Origin: Zunongwangia atlantica 22II14-10F7
Lineage (GTDB): Bacteria; Bacteroidota; Bacteroidia; Flavobacteriales; Flavobacteriaceae
Direction of reading: 5' to 3'
DNA: 64,000 nucleotides
Assembly (NCBI RefSeq): GCF_002094855.1
Contig: NZ_ARYN01000010.1
Coordinates: 124,001 to 188,000 of the forward strand
Below the pieces are notes generated by a model that saw only the letters and a program-made list of their open reading frames with translations, was not told the DNA's origin and did not search any database. Below, piece after piece: positions 24,788-34,621 of this stretch. A program made the position numbers and the translations under genes. The stretch's first letter is position 1, and every line of letters starts with the position of its first letter.

Positions 24788-26467
24788 TTATTTAGAAACT
24801 TTTGAGGCTAAAATTAATGCATTATATAAATTAGCAATCTTTCCAGAGGTAGAAAGTTCACTAAATTCCTTTGTGTTTAATCGATCACCGCCAACAATTA
24901 CATTCGCCTGAACCGGTAAACCACTATCCATAATGATCTTTTTAACCTGTGGAGCGGTTAATTTAGGAAAATAAGATCTAATCATTGCAGCGATTCCTGC
25001 AACTTCTGGTGAAGCCATAGAAGTTCCCTGTAAATATTCATATTCGTTGTTTGGTGTGGTAGACCAAATTTTATTTCCGGGAGCAAAAACATCTACATTT
25101 TTCTTTCCGTAGTTAGAAAAATCGGCTACCAGTTTAGAACCATAATCATAATTTAAAGCACCAACTGTTAAGAAATTATCGCTTATTTCTAAAGGATTAT
25201 CTGGTGTTTGATCGTTAGGATAAACCATTTTTTCATCCAGGTTTAAACTTTCATTTCCTGCTGCATTTACAATTAAAACATCCTTTTCTGCTGCGTATTT
25301 AATAGCATCTCTTACCCAATCTGGATGAGTAGAGAAATATTTCCCAAAACTGGTATTGATCACTTTAGCACCATTATCTACTGCATATCTAATAGCAAGA
25401 GCAATGTCTTTATCGTACTCATCGCCGTTAGGAACAGCTCTAACGGTCATGATCTCTACATTTTGGGCAACACCGTCCATTCCAATACCGTTATTTCGTT
25501 GTGCAGCGATAATCCCAGATACGTGGGTACCATGTTTTATATTTTCTTTATCGGCTTCAGGTCCCATTACGTTATTATTTCCGTAGTTACGATCATTAAG
25601 ATCATCTGGGTTATCGCCAACAATTTCTCTTCCGTTAAGCTCTAGATTTAAATTGATTTCAAGCATTTCTGAATAATAATCAATTGCTCCATCCAGTTCT
25701 TCGATCGCTTTTGGAATATTTTCGTTTACATTTTGCTGAATCTGAAGCAACATGGCTTTATACTGGCTTAAAGGTTGCGCAGTAGCCTGCATGGCTCTTA
25801 ATTCTTCTATTGTATAATCTTCTTTCCCTAATTGAGAAGAAACCGCCTGATGCGCCGCTACCAGCTGCGATTTTATTTGCTCATATTGAGAAACATTTTG
25901 CTGAGTTTCGTTTAGTTCTTTACGATATTCTTGTTCAGCTTCTTTGTATAAAATGAATTCTTCGCGGTTGGCTTCACTAACCGTACTTGCAGATTTACCT
26001 TCGTATTTAGGTTTTAATTCTCTATAAATTCTAACATATTCCAGGTTTTCATCTACAGCATCACCTAAAAAGTTCCAACCGTGAACATCGTCGATGTAGC
26101 CATTGTTATCATCATCAATTCCGTTCCCGGGAATTTCATCTTCGTTGGTCCATAGTACGTTTTTAAGATCTTCATGCTCGATGTCTGTACCGCTATCGAT
26201 CACCCCAACAATCACTTTTTTACCTTTTTGATCTTTAATTATTTCTGAATAAGCTCTATTAACACTCATTCCGGGAATTGTATCGTAAACTAGATCTGCC
26301 TCTGGCCAGTTTTTAAACTGAGCATCTGTAAGTGCAGTGATCTTAAGCGGAATGGTATCAATATTAGCGATTGGGGTTGAAACTATTGCAGGAGCACTAC
26401 TCCCACAAGACGCAAGAATGGCTGCTGAGGTAGCAGCCAGTAATGGTTTATAAAATGGAATTCTCAT
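24788..26467 (-). CDS. Subtilisin-like serine protease (S8), lipoprotein
   Basis: From ATG 26467 (MRIPFYKPLL) the product is 559 residues, with a signal peptide ending in a lipobox (ILASC). The catalytic triad is visible as Asp in VIDSGTDIEHEDL, His in KHGTHVSGIIAAQ and Ser in GTSMASPEVAG. A Gln/Glu-rich helical insert of about 150 residues lies between the Asp and His regions. I reject the earlier start at 26506 because it would overlap the MBL gene and bury the signal peptide. With the chosen start the gap to the MBL stop is 1 base. Confidence 0.9.
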   Translation of the reverse strand: MRIPFYKPLLAATSAAILASCGSSAPAIVSTPIANIDTIPLKITALTDAQFKNWPEADLVYDTIPGMSVNRAYSEIIKDQKGKKVIVGVIDSGTDIEHEDLKNVLWTNEDEIPGNGIDDDNNGYIDDVHGWNFLGDAVDENLEYVRIYRELKPKYEGKSASTVSEANREEFILYKEAEQEYRKELNETQQNVSQYEQIKSQLVAAHQAVSSQLGKEDYTIEELRAMQATAQPLSQYKAMLLQIQQNVNENIPKAIEELDGAIDYYSEMLEINLNLELNGREIVGDNPDDLNDRNYGNNNVMGPEADKENIKHGTHVSGIIAAQRNNGIGMDGVAQNVEIMTVRAVPNGDEYDKDIALAIRYAVDNGAKVINTSFGKYFSTHPDWVRDAIKYAAEKDVLIVNAAGNESLNLDEKMVYPNDQTPDNPLEISDNFLTVGALNYDYGSKLVADFSNYGKKNVDVFAPGNKIWSTTPNNEYEYLQGTSMASPEVAGIAAMIRSYFPKLTAPQVKKIIMDSGLPVQANVIVGGDRLNTKEFSELSTSGKIANLYNALILASKVSK

Positions 26468-26468
26468 T

Positions 26469-27332
26469 TTAGTTAAATAATTCATTAAACGTGTATGTTT
26501 TATCATGTCTCACACCTTTTTCGGTGTGTTTTACGGTTATAACTTCGTTGTGAGCATCATGTTGCATAAAAAGATACATTTCTTCATCTGCCGCTTTATC
26601 TAAAAAGCTTTTCTTTTCAGGTAAAGTAAGTAAGGGTCTGGTATCGTATCCCATCACGTAGGGCAACGGAATATGTCCCGCAGTTGGTAAAAGATCTGCC
26701 ATAAAAACCAGTTTTTTTCCTTTATACTCGATATGCGGAATCATTTGTTTATCGGTATGTCCATCTACAAAGAGCACGCCAAATCCAAGATCTGGTACAT
26801 TGGTAAAACTTTCTTTATCCTTTCGATCTACAAAATGAAGTTGCCCACTTTCTTCAATAGGCAGGATATTTTCTTTTAAAAAAGAGGCTTTTTCGCGAGC
26901 ATTTGGTTTAGTGGCCCACTCCCAGTGATCTTTATTGCTCCAGTATTTAGCGTTTTTAAATACGGTTTCGTAACCTGTGCGGTCTTTATTCCATTGCACG
27001 CAGCCACCGCAATGGTCAAAATGTAGATGGGTAGTAAAAACATCGGTAATATCGTCGCGATGAAATCCATATTTCTTTAATGAGCTGTCTAAAGAATCAT
27101 CTCCCCACTGAAAATAATAGCTAAAGAATTTGTCACTTTGTTTATCGCCTAAACCTGTATCGATAAGAATTAATTGATTACCATCTTCGATTAAAAGGCT
27201 ACGGGCGCCAATATCGATCATGTTATTGCTATCTGCAGGATTGGTCTTTTGCCAGATACTTTTAGGAACTACGCCAAACATGGCACCGCCGTCTAGCTTA
27301 AAATTACCTGCTTCGATAGGGTATAATTTCAT
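26469..27332 (-). CDS. Metallo-beta-lactamase-fold hydrolase
   Basis: The 287-residue protein carries the binuclear zinc motif TTHLHFDHCGG (HxHxDH, about residues 104-114) and a later VDGHTDKQM His. This resembles lactonase/quorum-quenching and other MBL-fold hydrolases, but I cannot tell the substrate. No signal peptide is evident. It starts the run with the S8 and M1 peptidase genes. Confidence 0.88.
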   Translation of the reverse strand: MKLYPIEAGNFKLDGGAMFGVVPKSIWQKTNPADSNNMIDIGARSLLIEDGNQLILIDTGLGDKQSDKFFSYYFQWGDDSLDSSLKKYGFHRDDITDVFTTHLHFDHCGGCVQWNKDRTGYETVFKNAKYWSNKDHWEWATKPNAREKASFLKENILPIEESGQLHFVDRKDKESFTNVPDLGFGVLFVDGHTDKQMIPHIEYKGKKLVFMADLLPTAGHIPLPYVMGYDTRPLLTLPEKKSFLDKAADEEMYLFMQHDAHNEVITVKHTEKGVRHDKTYTFNELFN

Positions 27333-27498
27333 AAATTATTAAATTTTCACAATATATCGCAAATTATTAAATCAAATGCTCAAAAGCGTTTTATTGCTTC
27401 TATTTAACACCAGATTACAAATAATCTCAGTTTAAGACCAGCTTAGGAGCAAACTAAACTATTTTTAATATTTTTAGCTTTTAAAAACGAAAAGATTA

Positions 27499-29376
27499 AT
27501 GTTAGAATTAGCAGGTATTATAATTTTAGGAATATTGGCACAGTGGGTGGCGTGGAAATTTAAAATTCCTGCAATCCTTCCGTTGATTTTAATTGGACTA
27601 TCAGTAGGGCCAATTGCCACAATGTTTACAGACGATGGAGGTAAACTTATAGAACCTATCTGGAATGGAGAATCTGGATTATTCCCCGGCGAAAGTTTAT
27701 TTTATTTTGTTTCGCTCGCTATTGGGATTATACTTTTTGAAGGTGGATTAACGCTTAAAAAAGGAGAAATTTTAAATGTTGGTTTTGTAATTGTAAAGCT
27801 AATTACCGTCGCAGTAATCGTTACTTTTATTGGTGCTGGTATCGCAGCGCATTATATTTTTGATCTTAGCTGGCAAATTTCATTTTTATTTGCTTCGTTA
27901 ATTATCGTTACCGGGCCAACTGTAATTACACCAATTTTACGAAACATTCCGCTTAAAAAGGATGTTTCTACCATTCTAAAATGGGAAGGTATCCTTATCG
28001 ATCCTATTGGTGCACTGGTTGCGGTTTTGGTTTTCGAGTTTATTAGTGCCGGTAAAGGAAAAGAATATACTTCAACTGTATTGCTTGAATTTGGTAAGAT
28101 TGTGCTTTTTGGATTCACTTTTGGATTCACTTTTGCCCATGCCCTGGCCTATAGTATCAAGAAAAATATCATTCCGCATTATTTGTTAAACGTACTTACA
28201 CTGGCTGCGGTGCTAGGTGTTTTTGTATTGTCTGACCAGTTTGCGCACGAAAGCGGACTTTTAGCCGTAGTGGTAATGGGAATGGTGATGGGAAATATCG
28301 ACCTTCCAAATATCAAGGAGCTTCTATACTTTAAAGAATCCTTAAGTGTTCTCTTAATTTCTATTTTATTTATTCTGTTGGCTGCAAATATCAATATGGA
28401 AGATCTTTACCTGGTATTTACCAGTAAAGCCATTTGGTTATTTGCGGTAATTGTTTTTGTGGTAAGGCCACTTGGTGTTTTTATAAGCAGTATAAATTCT
28501 TCTTTAAAATTTAACGAAAAGCTGTTTATAAGCTGGGTTGGACCACGTGGAATTGTTGCTGCCGGTATCGCCTCGTTATTTGGTTTAGAATTAGCAAATC
28601 AAGGTGTCGAAGGCGCCGAATATATTACACCACTTGTATTTATGATCGTTCTGGGGACAGTACTGCTAAATGCAACTACTGCCCGTTTCTTTGCACAATT
28701 AATAGGCGTATTTTTAAAGAATTCTGAAGGAATTTTAATTATTGGGGCTTCCTCAATTTCAAGAATTATTGCTGAATATCTAGTAGATAATGGAAGACAT
28801 GTTGTACTTGTAGATAATAACGGAATGAACGTTAGAAAAGCTAAAAGCATGGGATTAGATGCTATTGAAGAAAATGTATATTCTGAAGATCTAATTAATA
28901 ATATAGAGCTTAATGATGTGGGTTATTTAATGGCAATGACCAGCAACAGCGAGATTAATAAAAATGCGATAGAAAAATTTAAAAAGCATTTTGGCGAAAA
29001 TGGATCTTTTAGAGTGGTTTCTCCTGAAGAAATGCAGGATCCAGAAAATAATCCAAAAGAAGGATTATTCTCGCAAACCGATGATTATGTAAAATTAACC
29101 AATTTGGCCAGAAAATATCCTACGATTCACGAAATTGAATTGAATTCTAAGGAGCATTACGAAGGTTTAATTGAAATCTCTAAAACAGATCCTGATATCA
29201 TTCCTCTATTTGTAAAAAACACAGAAGGAAATCTAAATATAATCCCTTCTAATAGTAAAGATGTAGATATTGAAGAAGGTTTTAAACTAACTTATCTTGG
29301 GAAACGAATGGAAGTTGAAGAGAAATCGAATACCGGAGATTCTGAAGATACCAAAGCCAATACAAAGGAAGATTAG
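27499..29376 (+). CDS. CPA-type cation:proton antiporter with TrkA-N domain
   Basis: The 625-residue protein has about twelve transmembrane segments in residues 1-410, with features of the Na+/H+ exchanger superfamily such as ATGPTVITPI-like VTGPTVITPILR (about 134-145). A cytoplasmic Rossmann/TrkA-N domain (GILIIGASSISRIIAEYL, about 414-431) and an acidic C-terminal tail follow. It likely exchanges Na+ or K+ for protons and is sensitive to a bound nucleotide. It is monocistronic and ends at a bidirectional terminator. Confidence 0.9.
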   Translation: MLELAGIIILGILAQWVAWKFKIPAILPLILIGLSVGPIATMFTDDGGKLIEPIWNGESGLFPGESLFYFVSLAIGIILFEGGLTLKKGEILNVGFVIVKLITVAVIVTFIGAGIAAHYIFDLSWQISFLFASLIIVTGPTVITPILRNIPLKKDVSTILKWEGILIDPIGALVAVLVFEFISAGKGKEYTSTVLLEFGKIVLFGFTFGFTFAHALAYSIKKNIIPHYLLNVLTLAAVLGVFVLSDQFAHESGLLAVVVMGMVMGNIDLPNIKELLYFKESLSVLLISILFILLAANINMEDLYLVFTSKAIWLFAVIVFVVRPLGVFISSINSSLKFNEKLFISWVGPRGIVAAGIASLFGLELANQGVEGAEYITPLVFMIVLGTVLLNATTARFFAQLIGVFLKNSEGILIIGASSISRIIAEYLVDNGRHVVLVDNNGMNVRKAKSMGLDAIEENVYSEDLINNIELNDVGYLMAMTSNSEINKNAIEKFKKHFGENGSFRVVSPEEMQDPENNPKEGLFSQTDDYVKLTNLARKYPTIHEIELNSKEHYEGLIEISKTDPDIIPLFVKNTEGNLNIIPSNSKDVDIEEGFKLTYLGKRMEVEEKSNTGDSEDTKANTKED

Positions 29377-29395
29377 AATATTTAAAATTAGATAA

Positions 29396-29436
29396 AAAAA
29401 CGCCCAATTTTAACTATTAAAATTGGGCGTTTTTGG
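29396..29436. terminator. Bidirectional terminator between the antiporter and yebC-like genes
   Basis: ACGCCCAATTTT and AAAATTGGGCGT form a 12-bp stem with A runs before and T runs after, suited to both convergent genes. Confidence 0.9.
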
Positions 29437-29459
29437 TTTATATTTTTTTTAAAGAACAA

Positions 29460-30218
29460 TTAATTTTCATCTATAGCTTTAATAAGTTCATCTGTAATTT
29501 CAAGATTATGATACACATTTTGAACGTCTTCGTCGTCTTCAAACTTTTCGATGAGGTTAAGGATCTTTTTAGCGTCCTCTACCGGTAGTTCAACGGTGTT
29601 TAAAGGGATTCGTTGCACTTCAGAAGATTTTGTCTCTATGTTTAATTCTTCAAGTTTAGAAGACATTAATCCAAAATCATTAAAATCGGTATAAACCGTT
29701 ATTAAATCGTCTTCTTTTTCAATTTTGGTGGCACCACCTTCAATAAGTTCTAGTTCAAATTCTTCAAGATTCATTTCAATTTTTTCTTTTTCAAGAACAA
29801 AAACTCCTTTTTTATCAAATAAGAATTCTAAAGAACCATTAGTACCTAAACTACCTCCATTTTTAGTGAAAATCGATCTTACAGAAGCTACGGTTCTATT
29901 GGTATTATCTGTGGTACATTCAACAAAAATTGCAACACCGTTAGGGCCATAACCTTCAAAACTTACTGTTTCGTAATTATCGGCATCTGCCCCACTTGCT
30001 TTTTTAATTGCACGATCTATGGTGTCTTTGGGCATGTTTACCCCTTTTGCATTACTAATTGCATTGCGTAAACTGGGATTAGCTTCAGGATCTGCCCCGC
30101 CACCTTCTTTTACAGCAACACTAATTTCTTTAATTGCTCGGGTAAATTGCTTTGCACGTTTTTTATCCTGTGCTCCTTTGCGGTGTTTTATATTTGCCCA
30201 TTTACTGTGTCCGGCCAT
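29460..30218 (-). CDS. YebC/PmpR (TACO1)-family protein
   Basis: The 252-residue protein begins with the signature MAGHSKWANIKHRK and continues through the conserved AISNAKGVNMPKDTIDRAIKKA. The family includes DNA-binding regulators and, more recently, factors that help ribosomes through proline stretches. Which role applies here cannot be told. The length and the acidic second half are typical. A minus-strand TAAATTTG (30297-30304) may be its -7 element, about 80 bases upstream. Confidence 0.93.
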   Translation of the reverse strand: MAGHSKWANIKHRKGAQDKKRAKQFTRAIKEISVAVKEGGGADPEANPSLRNAISNAKGVNMPKDTIDRAIKKASGADADNYETVSFEGYGPNGVAIFVECTTDNTNRTVASVRSIFTKNGGSLGTNGSLEFLFDKKGVFVLEKEKIEMNLEEFELELIEGGATKIEKEDDLITVYTDFNDFGLMSSKLEELNIETKSSEVQRIPLNTVELPVEDAKKILNLIEKFEDDEDVQNVYHNLEITDELIKAIDEN

Positions 30219-30425
30219 TTTTTCTATTTTTTGGCATTTTTTAATCAGTTTTACTTCAATTTAAGTCGATTTTGGTTAAAAATGAAGTAATTTTCACAAA
30301 TTTAAGAAATCGAGCATGCAATAAGAAATTAGGGGATTTATACCCTTTTTACATCGCAATCTGCTTTTTGAAGCTACCAATTAGATATCTTGTAAATGAA
30401 AAATTCAATCTAAATCAATCAAAGA

Positions 30426-30935
30426 ATGAAGAAGTTATTTTTAATGCCAATGTTATTGGTATGTTTTCTGGTGAGCTCCTGCGGTAGCGATGACGACAAT
30501 GATCCTAAGGTGTCTAATAATCTAAGTGGAACCTGGGAAGTTTCAGATGTTTATTACGAGGGCGATGCAAATATTGGTGAAATGAATTATCAATTTATAG
30601 GCCAGTCCGTGAGTTTCGATGATTATATATTTGTTTTTAATAATGATGGTACGTTCACATCTTCTGGAGCGTATACGGCAGAATTAACAATGATCATGAA
30701 CGGCCAGGAATATACTATAGAGGAAGCTGTTCCATATTCTTCAGTATCTGGTAATTATTCTATAGTTGAAGATATACTTTATTTTGAAACAGCATCTGAA
30801 GAACAGGAGGTTGAAATCATAGAATTGAGTTCTAATAGAATGATCCTTAATGTTTCAGGAAGTGCAGCCTTAACTGGCGGTCTTGAAGGTATTGCAAATG
30901 TTGATGTTATGGAGATCACACTTCAGAAGCAATAA
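30426..30935 (+). CDS. Lipocalin-like lipoprotein
   Basis: The 169-residue product has a signal peptide ending in a lipobox (LVSSC, Cys at about 19) followed by an acidic GSDDDND tail typical of surface-exported flavobacterial lipoproteins. The remainder, beginning LSGTWEVSDVYY, fits the small lipocalin-like (DUF4923/Lipocalin_4-type) barrels. Binding partner unknown. The frame is monocistronic with a bidirectional terminator after it. Confidence 0.7.
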   Translation: MKKLFLMPMLLVCFLVSSCGSDDDNDPKVSNNLSGTWEVSDVYYEGDANIGEMNYQFIGQSVSFDDYIFVFNNDGTFTSSGAYTAELTMIMNGQEYTIEEAVPYSSVSGNYSIVEDILYFETASEEQEVEIIELSSNRMILNVSGSAALTGGLEGIANVDVMEITLQKQ

Positions 30936-30957
30936 TAAGCATAAAATAAGTAAAAAC

Positions 30958-30996
30958 TAAAAACCCTCATAGCTTAAAAACTATGAGGGTTTTTAT
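30958..30996. terminator. Bidirectional terminator between the lipocalin and lepA
   Basis: AAAACCCTCATAG and CTATGAGGGTTTT form a 13-bp stem with flanking A and T runs, serving both convergent genes. Confidence 0.9.
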
Positions 30997-31019
30997 ATAA
31001 AATGAGCTTTTAACTGCTA

Positions 31020-32816
31020 TTAATCGTTTAGTTTTAAAACAGCCATAAAAGCTTCCTGAGGTATCTCTACGTTGCCTACCTGGCGCATACGTTTTTTACC
31101 CTTTTTCTGCTTCTCTAACAGTTTTCTTTTACGGGATATATCTCCACCATAACATTTTGCAGTAACGTCTTTCCTAAGGGCTTTTACGGTTTCTCTGGAA
31201 ATGATCTTAGCACCTATCGCTGCCTGAATAGGAATATCAAACTGCTGTCTTGGGATTAGTTCTTTCAGTTTTTCACACATTTTCTTACCAATATCGTAAG
31301 CATTATCCTGGTGTAATAAAGCAGAAAGTGCATCTACTTTATTTCCGTTCAGTAAAACGTCAACTTTAACTAATTTAGAAGTACGTAAGCCAATAGGAGA
31401 ATAATCGAAAGAGGCATAACCGCGAGAAACTGTTTTTAAGCGATCATAAAAGTCGAAAACAATTTCAGCTAATGGCATATCAAAAGAAAGTTCTACTCGC
31501 TCTGTCGTTAAGTAAGACTGGTTGGTGATCTCACCTCGTTTTTCAATACAAAGAGACATTACTGGCCCAACATAATCTGCTTTAGTAATTATGCTTGCCT
31601 TAATAAATGGCTCTTCTACCCTGTTTAAAGTTGAAGGTTCTGGTAAATCTGAAGGATTATTAACTAAAATAATATCATCTGGATGCTTATTGGTGTAGGC
31701 TTGATAAGACACGTTAGGTACAGTAGTAATTACCGTCATATCAAATTCACGTTCTAATCGCTCCTGAATAATTTCCAGATGAAGCATTCCTAAAAATCCA
31801 CATCTAAAACCAAATCCTAATGCTGCAGAACTCTCTGGAGTAAACACCAAAGAAGCATCATTAAGCTGAAGTTTTTCCATGGAAGCTCTAAGTTCTTCGT
31901 AATCTTCAGTATCTACAGGATAAATTCCTGCAAATACCATTGGTTTTACATCTTCAAACCCGGCAACCGCTTCAGTAGTTGGATTTTTAGCATCTGTAAT
32001 AGTGTCCCCAACTTTTACTTCACGGGCATCCTTAATTCCGGTAATTAGATATCCTACATCACCAGTTTTTATTTCCTGTTTTGGATGCTGAATGAGTTTT
32101 AAAGTACCAACCTCATCTGCCGAATAATCTTTACCTGTTGCAACAAACTTAATGTGCTGGTTCTTTTTAATACTACCATTTATTACCCTAAAGAAGGTCT
32201 CTACACCACGAAACGGATTGTAAACAGAGTCAAAAATCAGGGCTCTTAATGGTGCATCAACTTTACCACTTGGCGCAGGAATTTTGGTAATAATAGCATG
32301 TAAAATTTCTTCGATACCAATTCCTGTTTTTGCACTTGCAGGTATTACATCTTCAGGGTCACAACCTAAAAGATCTACAATATCGTCTGTAACTTCTTCA
32401 GGATTGGCGCTAGGAAGATCTACTTTATTTAAAACCGGAATAATTTCAAGATCGTTTTCTAAAGCCAGATAAAGGTTAGAAATTGTTTGTGCCTGTATAC
32501 TTTGTGCAGCATCTACTACAAGTAAAGCGCCTTCGCAGGCGGCAATAGATCTGGAAACTTCGTAAGAGAAATCTACGTGTCCCGGGGTATCAATTAAATT
32601 TAGTGTATACTGTTCACCTTCATGAACATAATCCATTTGGATTGCATGACTTTTAATAGTGATACCACGCTCCCGCTCCAAATCCATATTATCTAAAAGC
32701 TGTGCCTGCTTTTCTCTTTCTGTTACCGATCCTGTAAAGTCTAAAAGTCTATCGGCTAGTGTACTTTTACCATGATCGATATGGGCGATGATACAAAAAT
32801 TACGAATGTGTTTCAT
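31020..32816 (-). CDS. lepA: Elongation factor 4 (LepA), translation GTPase
   Basis: At 598 residues this is full-length LepA. G1 reads [15 protein letters not shown] (about residues 10-24), G3 DTPGHVDF and G4 NKVDLP. The family-specific C-terminal domain (basic, ending [15 protein letters not shown]) replaces EF-G domain IV. LepA assists ribosome back-translocation or assembly under ionic stress. It appears alone, with a 491-base gap upstream. Confidence 0.96.
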   Translation of the reverse strand: MKHIRNFCIIAHIDHGKSTLADRLLDFTGSVTEREKQAQLLDNMDLERERGITIKSHAIQMDYVHEGEQYTLNLIDTPGHVDFSYEVSRSIAACEGALLVVDAAQSIQAQTISNLYLALENDLEIIPVLNKVDLPSANPEEVTDDIVDLLGCDPEDVIPASAKTGIGIEEILHAIITKIPAPSGKVDAPLRALIFDSVYNPFRGVETFFRVINGSIKKNQHIKFVATGKDYSADEVGTLKLIQHPKQEIKTGDVGYLITGIKDAREVKVGDTITDAKNPTTEAVAGFEDVKPMVFAGIYPVDTEDYEELRASMEKLQLNDASLVFTPESSAALGFGFRCGFLGMLHLEIIQERLEREFDMTVITTVPNVSYQAYTNKHPDDIILVNNPSDLPEPSTLNRVEEPFIKASIITKADYVGPVMSLCIEKRGEITNQSYLTTERVELSFDMPLAEIVFDFYDRLKTVSRGYASFDYSPIGLRTSKLVKVDVLLNGNKVDALSALLHQDNAYDIGKKMCEKLKELIPRQQFDIPIQAAIGAKIISRETVKALRKDVTAKCYGGDISRKRKLLEKQKKGKKRMRQVGNVEIPQEAFMAVLKLND

Positions 32817-33308
32817 GCAATTGTGAACATTAATTAGTTTAAACCTGTTGGTTTTAGTCGCTGAGTTTTAAACTCTTTATTTTTAATCCTTTATTAAGGG
32901 GTTATTTCCCCTCGAGGCATTTATTTTAATAAGCATTTTTTCTATAATTTAAAGCTGTTTTGGCTTTTATAGAATAAACGCAATCCTAATATTTTATAAA
33001 AAACAGTCCTAAAATATCGATTTTGGACAGTATAGTTATAAAATTTTTGGGCTGCAAATATAGTTTATTTCAAATACCTGTTATAAACTTTAAAAGCCTG
33101 TTTAAAAATTATGGAATTTGCAGATTTAGATATAGAATTCTAAATAAAAATTTAAGTTATGTTCTTTTTAATTATAAAAAAAGTTAATAAAGTGTTTAAG
33201 TTTTATAAAAAAGTTTCTTTTTTTTGTAAAGAGGCTTTCTTGAAAATTTAATGATTTGAATTTAAGCTTTTTTAATATGCTAATTTAAAATACGAGTAAA
33301 TAAATATT
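32817..33308. other. Gene-free divergent region between lepA and the sugar permease
   Basis: No plausible gene is present in these 492 bases. A minus-strand TATATTTG (33055-33062) could be a distant lepA -7 element. A GGGG/CCCC hairpin (about 32898-32911) next to CTCGAGGC resembles part of the dispersed GAGGC repeat. An AT-rich inverted repeat, AAATTTAA-N4-TTGAATTT (33244-33263), lies 45 bases before the permease ATG and might be an operator, though AT-rich DNA produces such repeats by chance. Confidence 0.4.
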
Positions 33309-34568
33309 ATGAGCACTAACTCGAAAACTTCAGGAACCAGCAGGTCGATCATTATTATTGGGGTGTTATTTTTCATCTTTGGATTTGTAACCTGGCTAAA
33401 CTCAGTTTTAATTCCTTATCTAAAAACGGCTAACGAGCTGAATAATTTCCAGTCGTTCTTTGTAGCTTTTGCTTCTTACATCTCGTATTTTGTAATGGCT
33501 ATTCCTTCAGCTAAAGTTTTAGAAAAAACAGGTTTTAAAAAAGGGATGGGCCTTGGATTGCTGGTAATGGCCGTTGGAGCATTAATTTTTATTCCTGCTG
33601 CAGCGTCTAGAACTTATGCGTTATTCTTAACAGGATTATTTGTTCAGGGAACAGGTTTAGCTTTATTACAATCTGCTGCGAATCCATATATCACTGTTTT
33701 AGGCCCAATAGAAAGTGCTGCAAAGCGTATTAGTATTATGGGAATTTGTAATAAGGTGGCAGGTATTTTAGCGCCTTTAACCATTGGTGCTATTTTACTT
33801 AAAAATATGGATCAGGTGGAAGCGAAGCTTAGCACTTTAACAGGAGCCGAGCGTGAAGCCGAGTTAGATTTGCTTTCTTCAAGAGTAGAAATGCCATATA
33901 TCGTAATGGCAATTGTTCTTGTTGGTTTGGCTGTACTAATTTATTTTTCTTCTTTACCAGAAATTGAAACCGATAAAGAAGACGAAAGTTTAGCGGAAGC
34001 CAATAAAAATAAAACCAGTGTTTTCCAGTTCCCTAATTTACTTTTAGGAACTTTAGCGATGTTTCTTTACGTTGGTGTAGAGGTTATTGCCGGGGATACG
34101 GTTATTACTTATGCAAAAGATGGGCAGGGAATTGCTTCTGAAGCGGCTTTACAATTTACATCGTATACACTAGCGGCAATGATCGTTGGTTATTTGATCG
34201 GGACAGTTACTATTCCAAAATATATTAGTCAGGCAAAAGCATTGCGAATTTCCGGAATCTTAGGTATTATCTTAGGATTAGCGGCAATATTTACTGAAGG
34301 TTTTGTTTCCGTGCTTTGTATTTCGATGCTTGGTTTAGCAAATGCGGTTGTTTTTCCTGCAATCTGGCCTTTAGCTTTAGACGGTTTAGGAAGATTTACC
34401 AAAATAGCTTCTTCATTTTTGATCATGGCTATTGCCGGTGGTGCGATCGTTCCTTTGGCTTATGGTTCTTTAGCAGATAGCTTCGGGCTTCAGCAGGCAT
34501 ATTGGGTAGTAATCCCTTGTTATTTATACATTCTTTTCTTTGCCGTTAAGGGACATAAGATTAGATAA
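33309..34568 (+). CDS. MFS sugar permease (FucP/NagP type)
   Basis: This 419-residue protein has twelve predicted membrane segments and the FucP/GlcNAc-permease hallmarks FFIFGFVTWLNSVLIPYLK (about 17-35) and AANPYITVLGP (about 122-132). Flavobacterial members commonly import GlcNAc (NagP). Here it leads a three-gene operon with a GH20 hexosaminidase and MurQ, so GlcNAc and/or MurNAc released from peptidoglycan is the likely cargo. The exact substrate is inferred from context. The next gene begins 53 bases on. Confidence 0.88.
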   Translation: MSTNSKTSGTSRSIIIIGVLFFIFGFVTWLNSVLIPYLKTANELNNFQSFFVAFASYISYFVMAIPSAKVLEKTGFKKGMGLGLLVMAVGALIFIPAAASRTYALFLTGLFVQGTGLALLQSAANPYITVLGPIESAAKRISIMGICNKVAGILAPLTIGAILLKNMDQVEAKLSTLTGAEREAELDLLSSRVEMPYIVMAIVLVGLAVLIYFSSLPEIETDKEDESLAEANKNKTSVFQFPNLLLGTLAMFLYVGVEVIAGDTVITYAKDGQGIASEAALQFTSYTLAAMIVGYLIGTVTIPKYISQAKALRISGILGIILGLAAIFTEGFVSVLCISMLGLANAVVFPAIWPLALDGLGRFTKIASSFLIMAIAGGAIVPLAYGSLADSFGLQQAYWVVIPCYLYILFFAVKGHKIR

Positions 34569-34621
34569 GCCCATCTTGGATTAATGAATCAAACTCTCAA
34601 TGAGGGATTAAAAATATAAAT

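Noticed and set aside
28543-28550. CCACGTGG core in the antiporter gene as a parS site
   Set aside because: The flanks are wrong (12 of 16), and it encodes the conserved GPRG segment.
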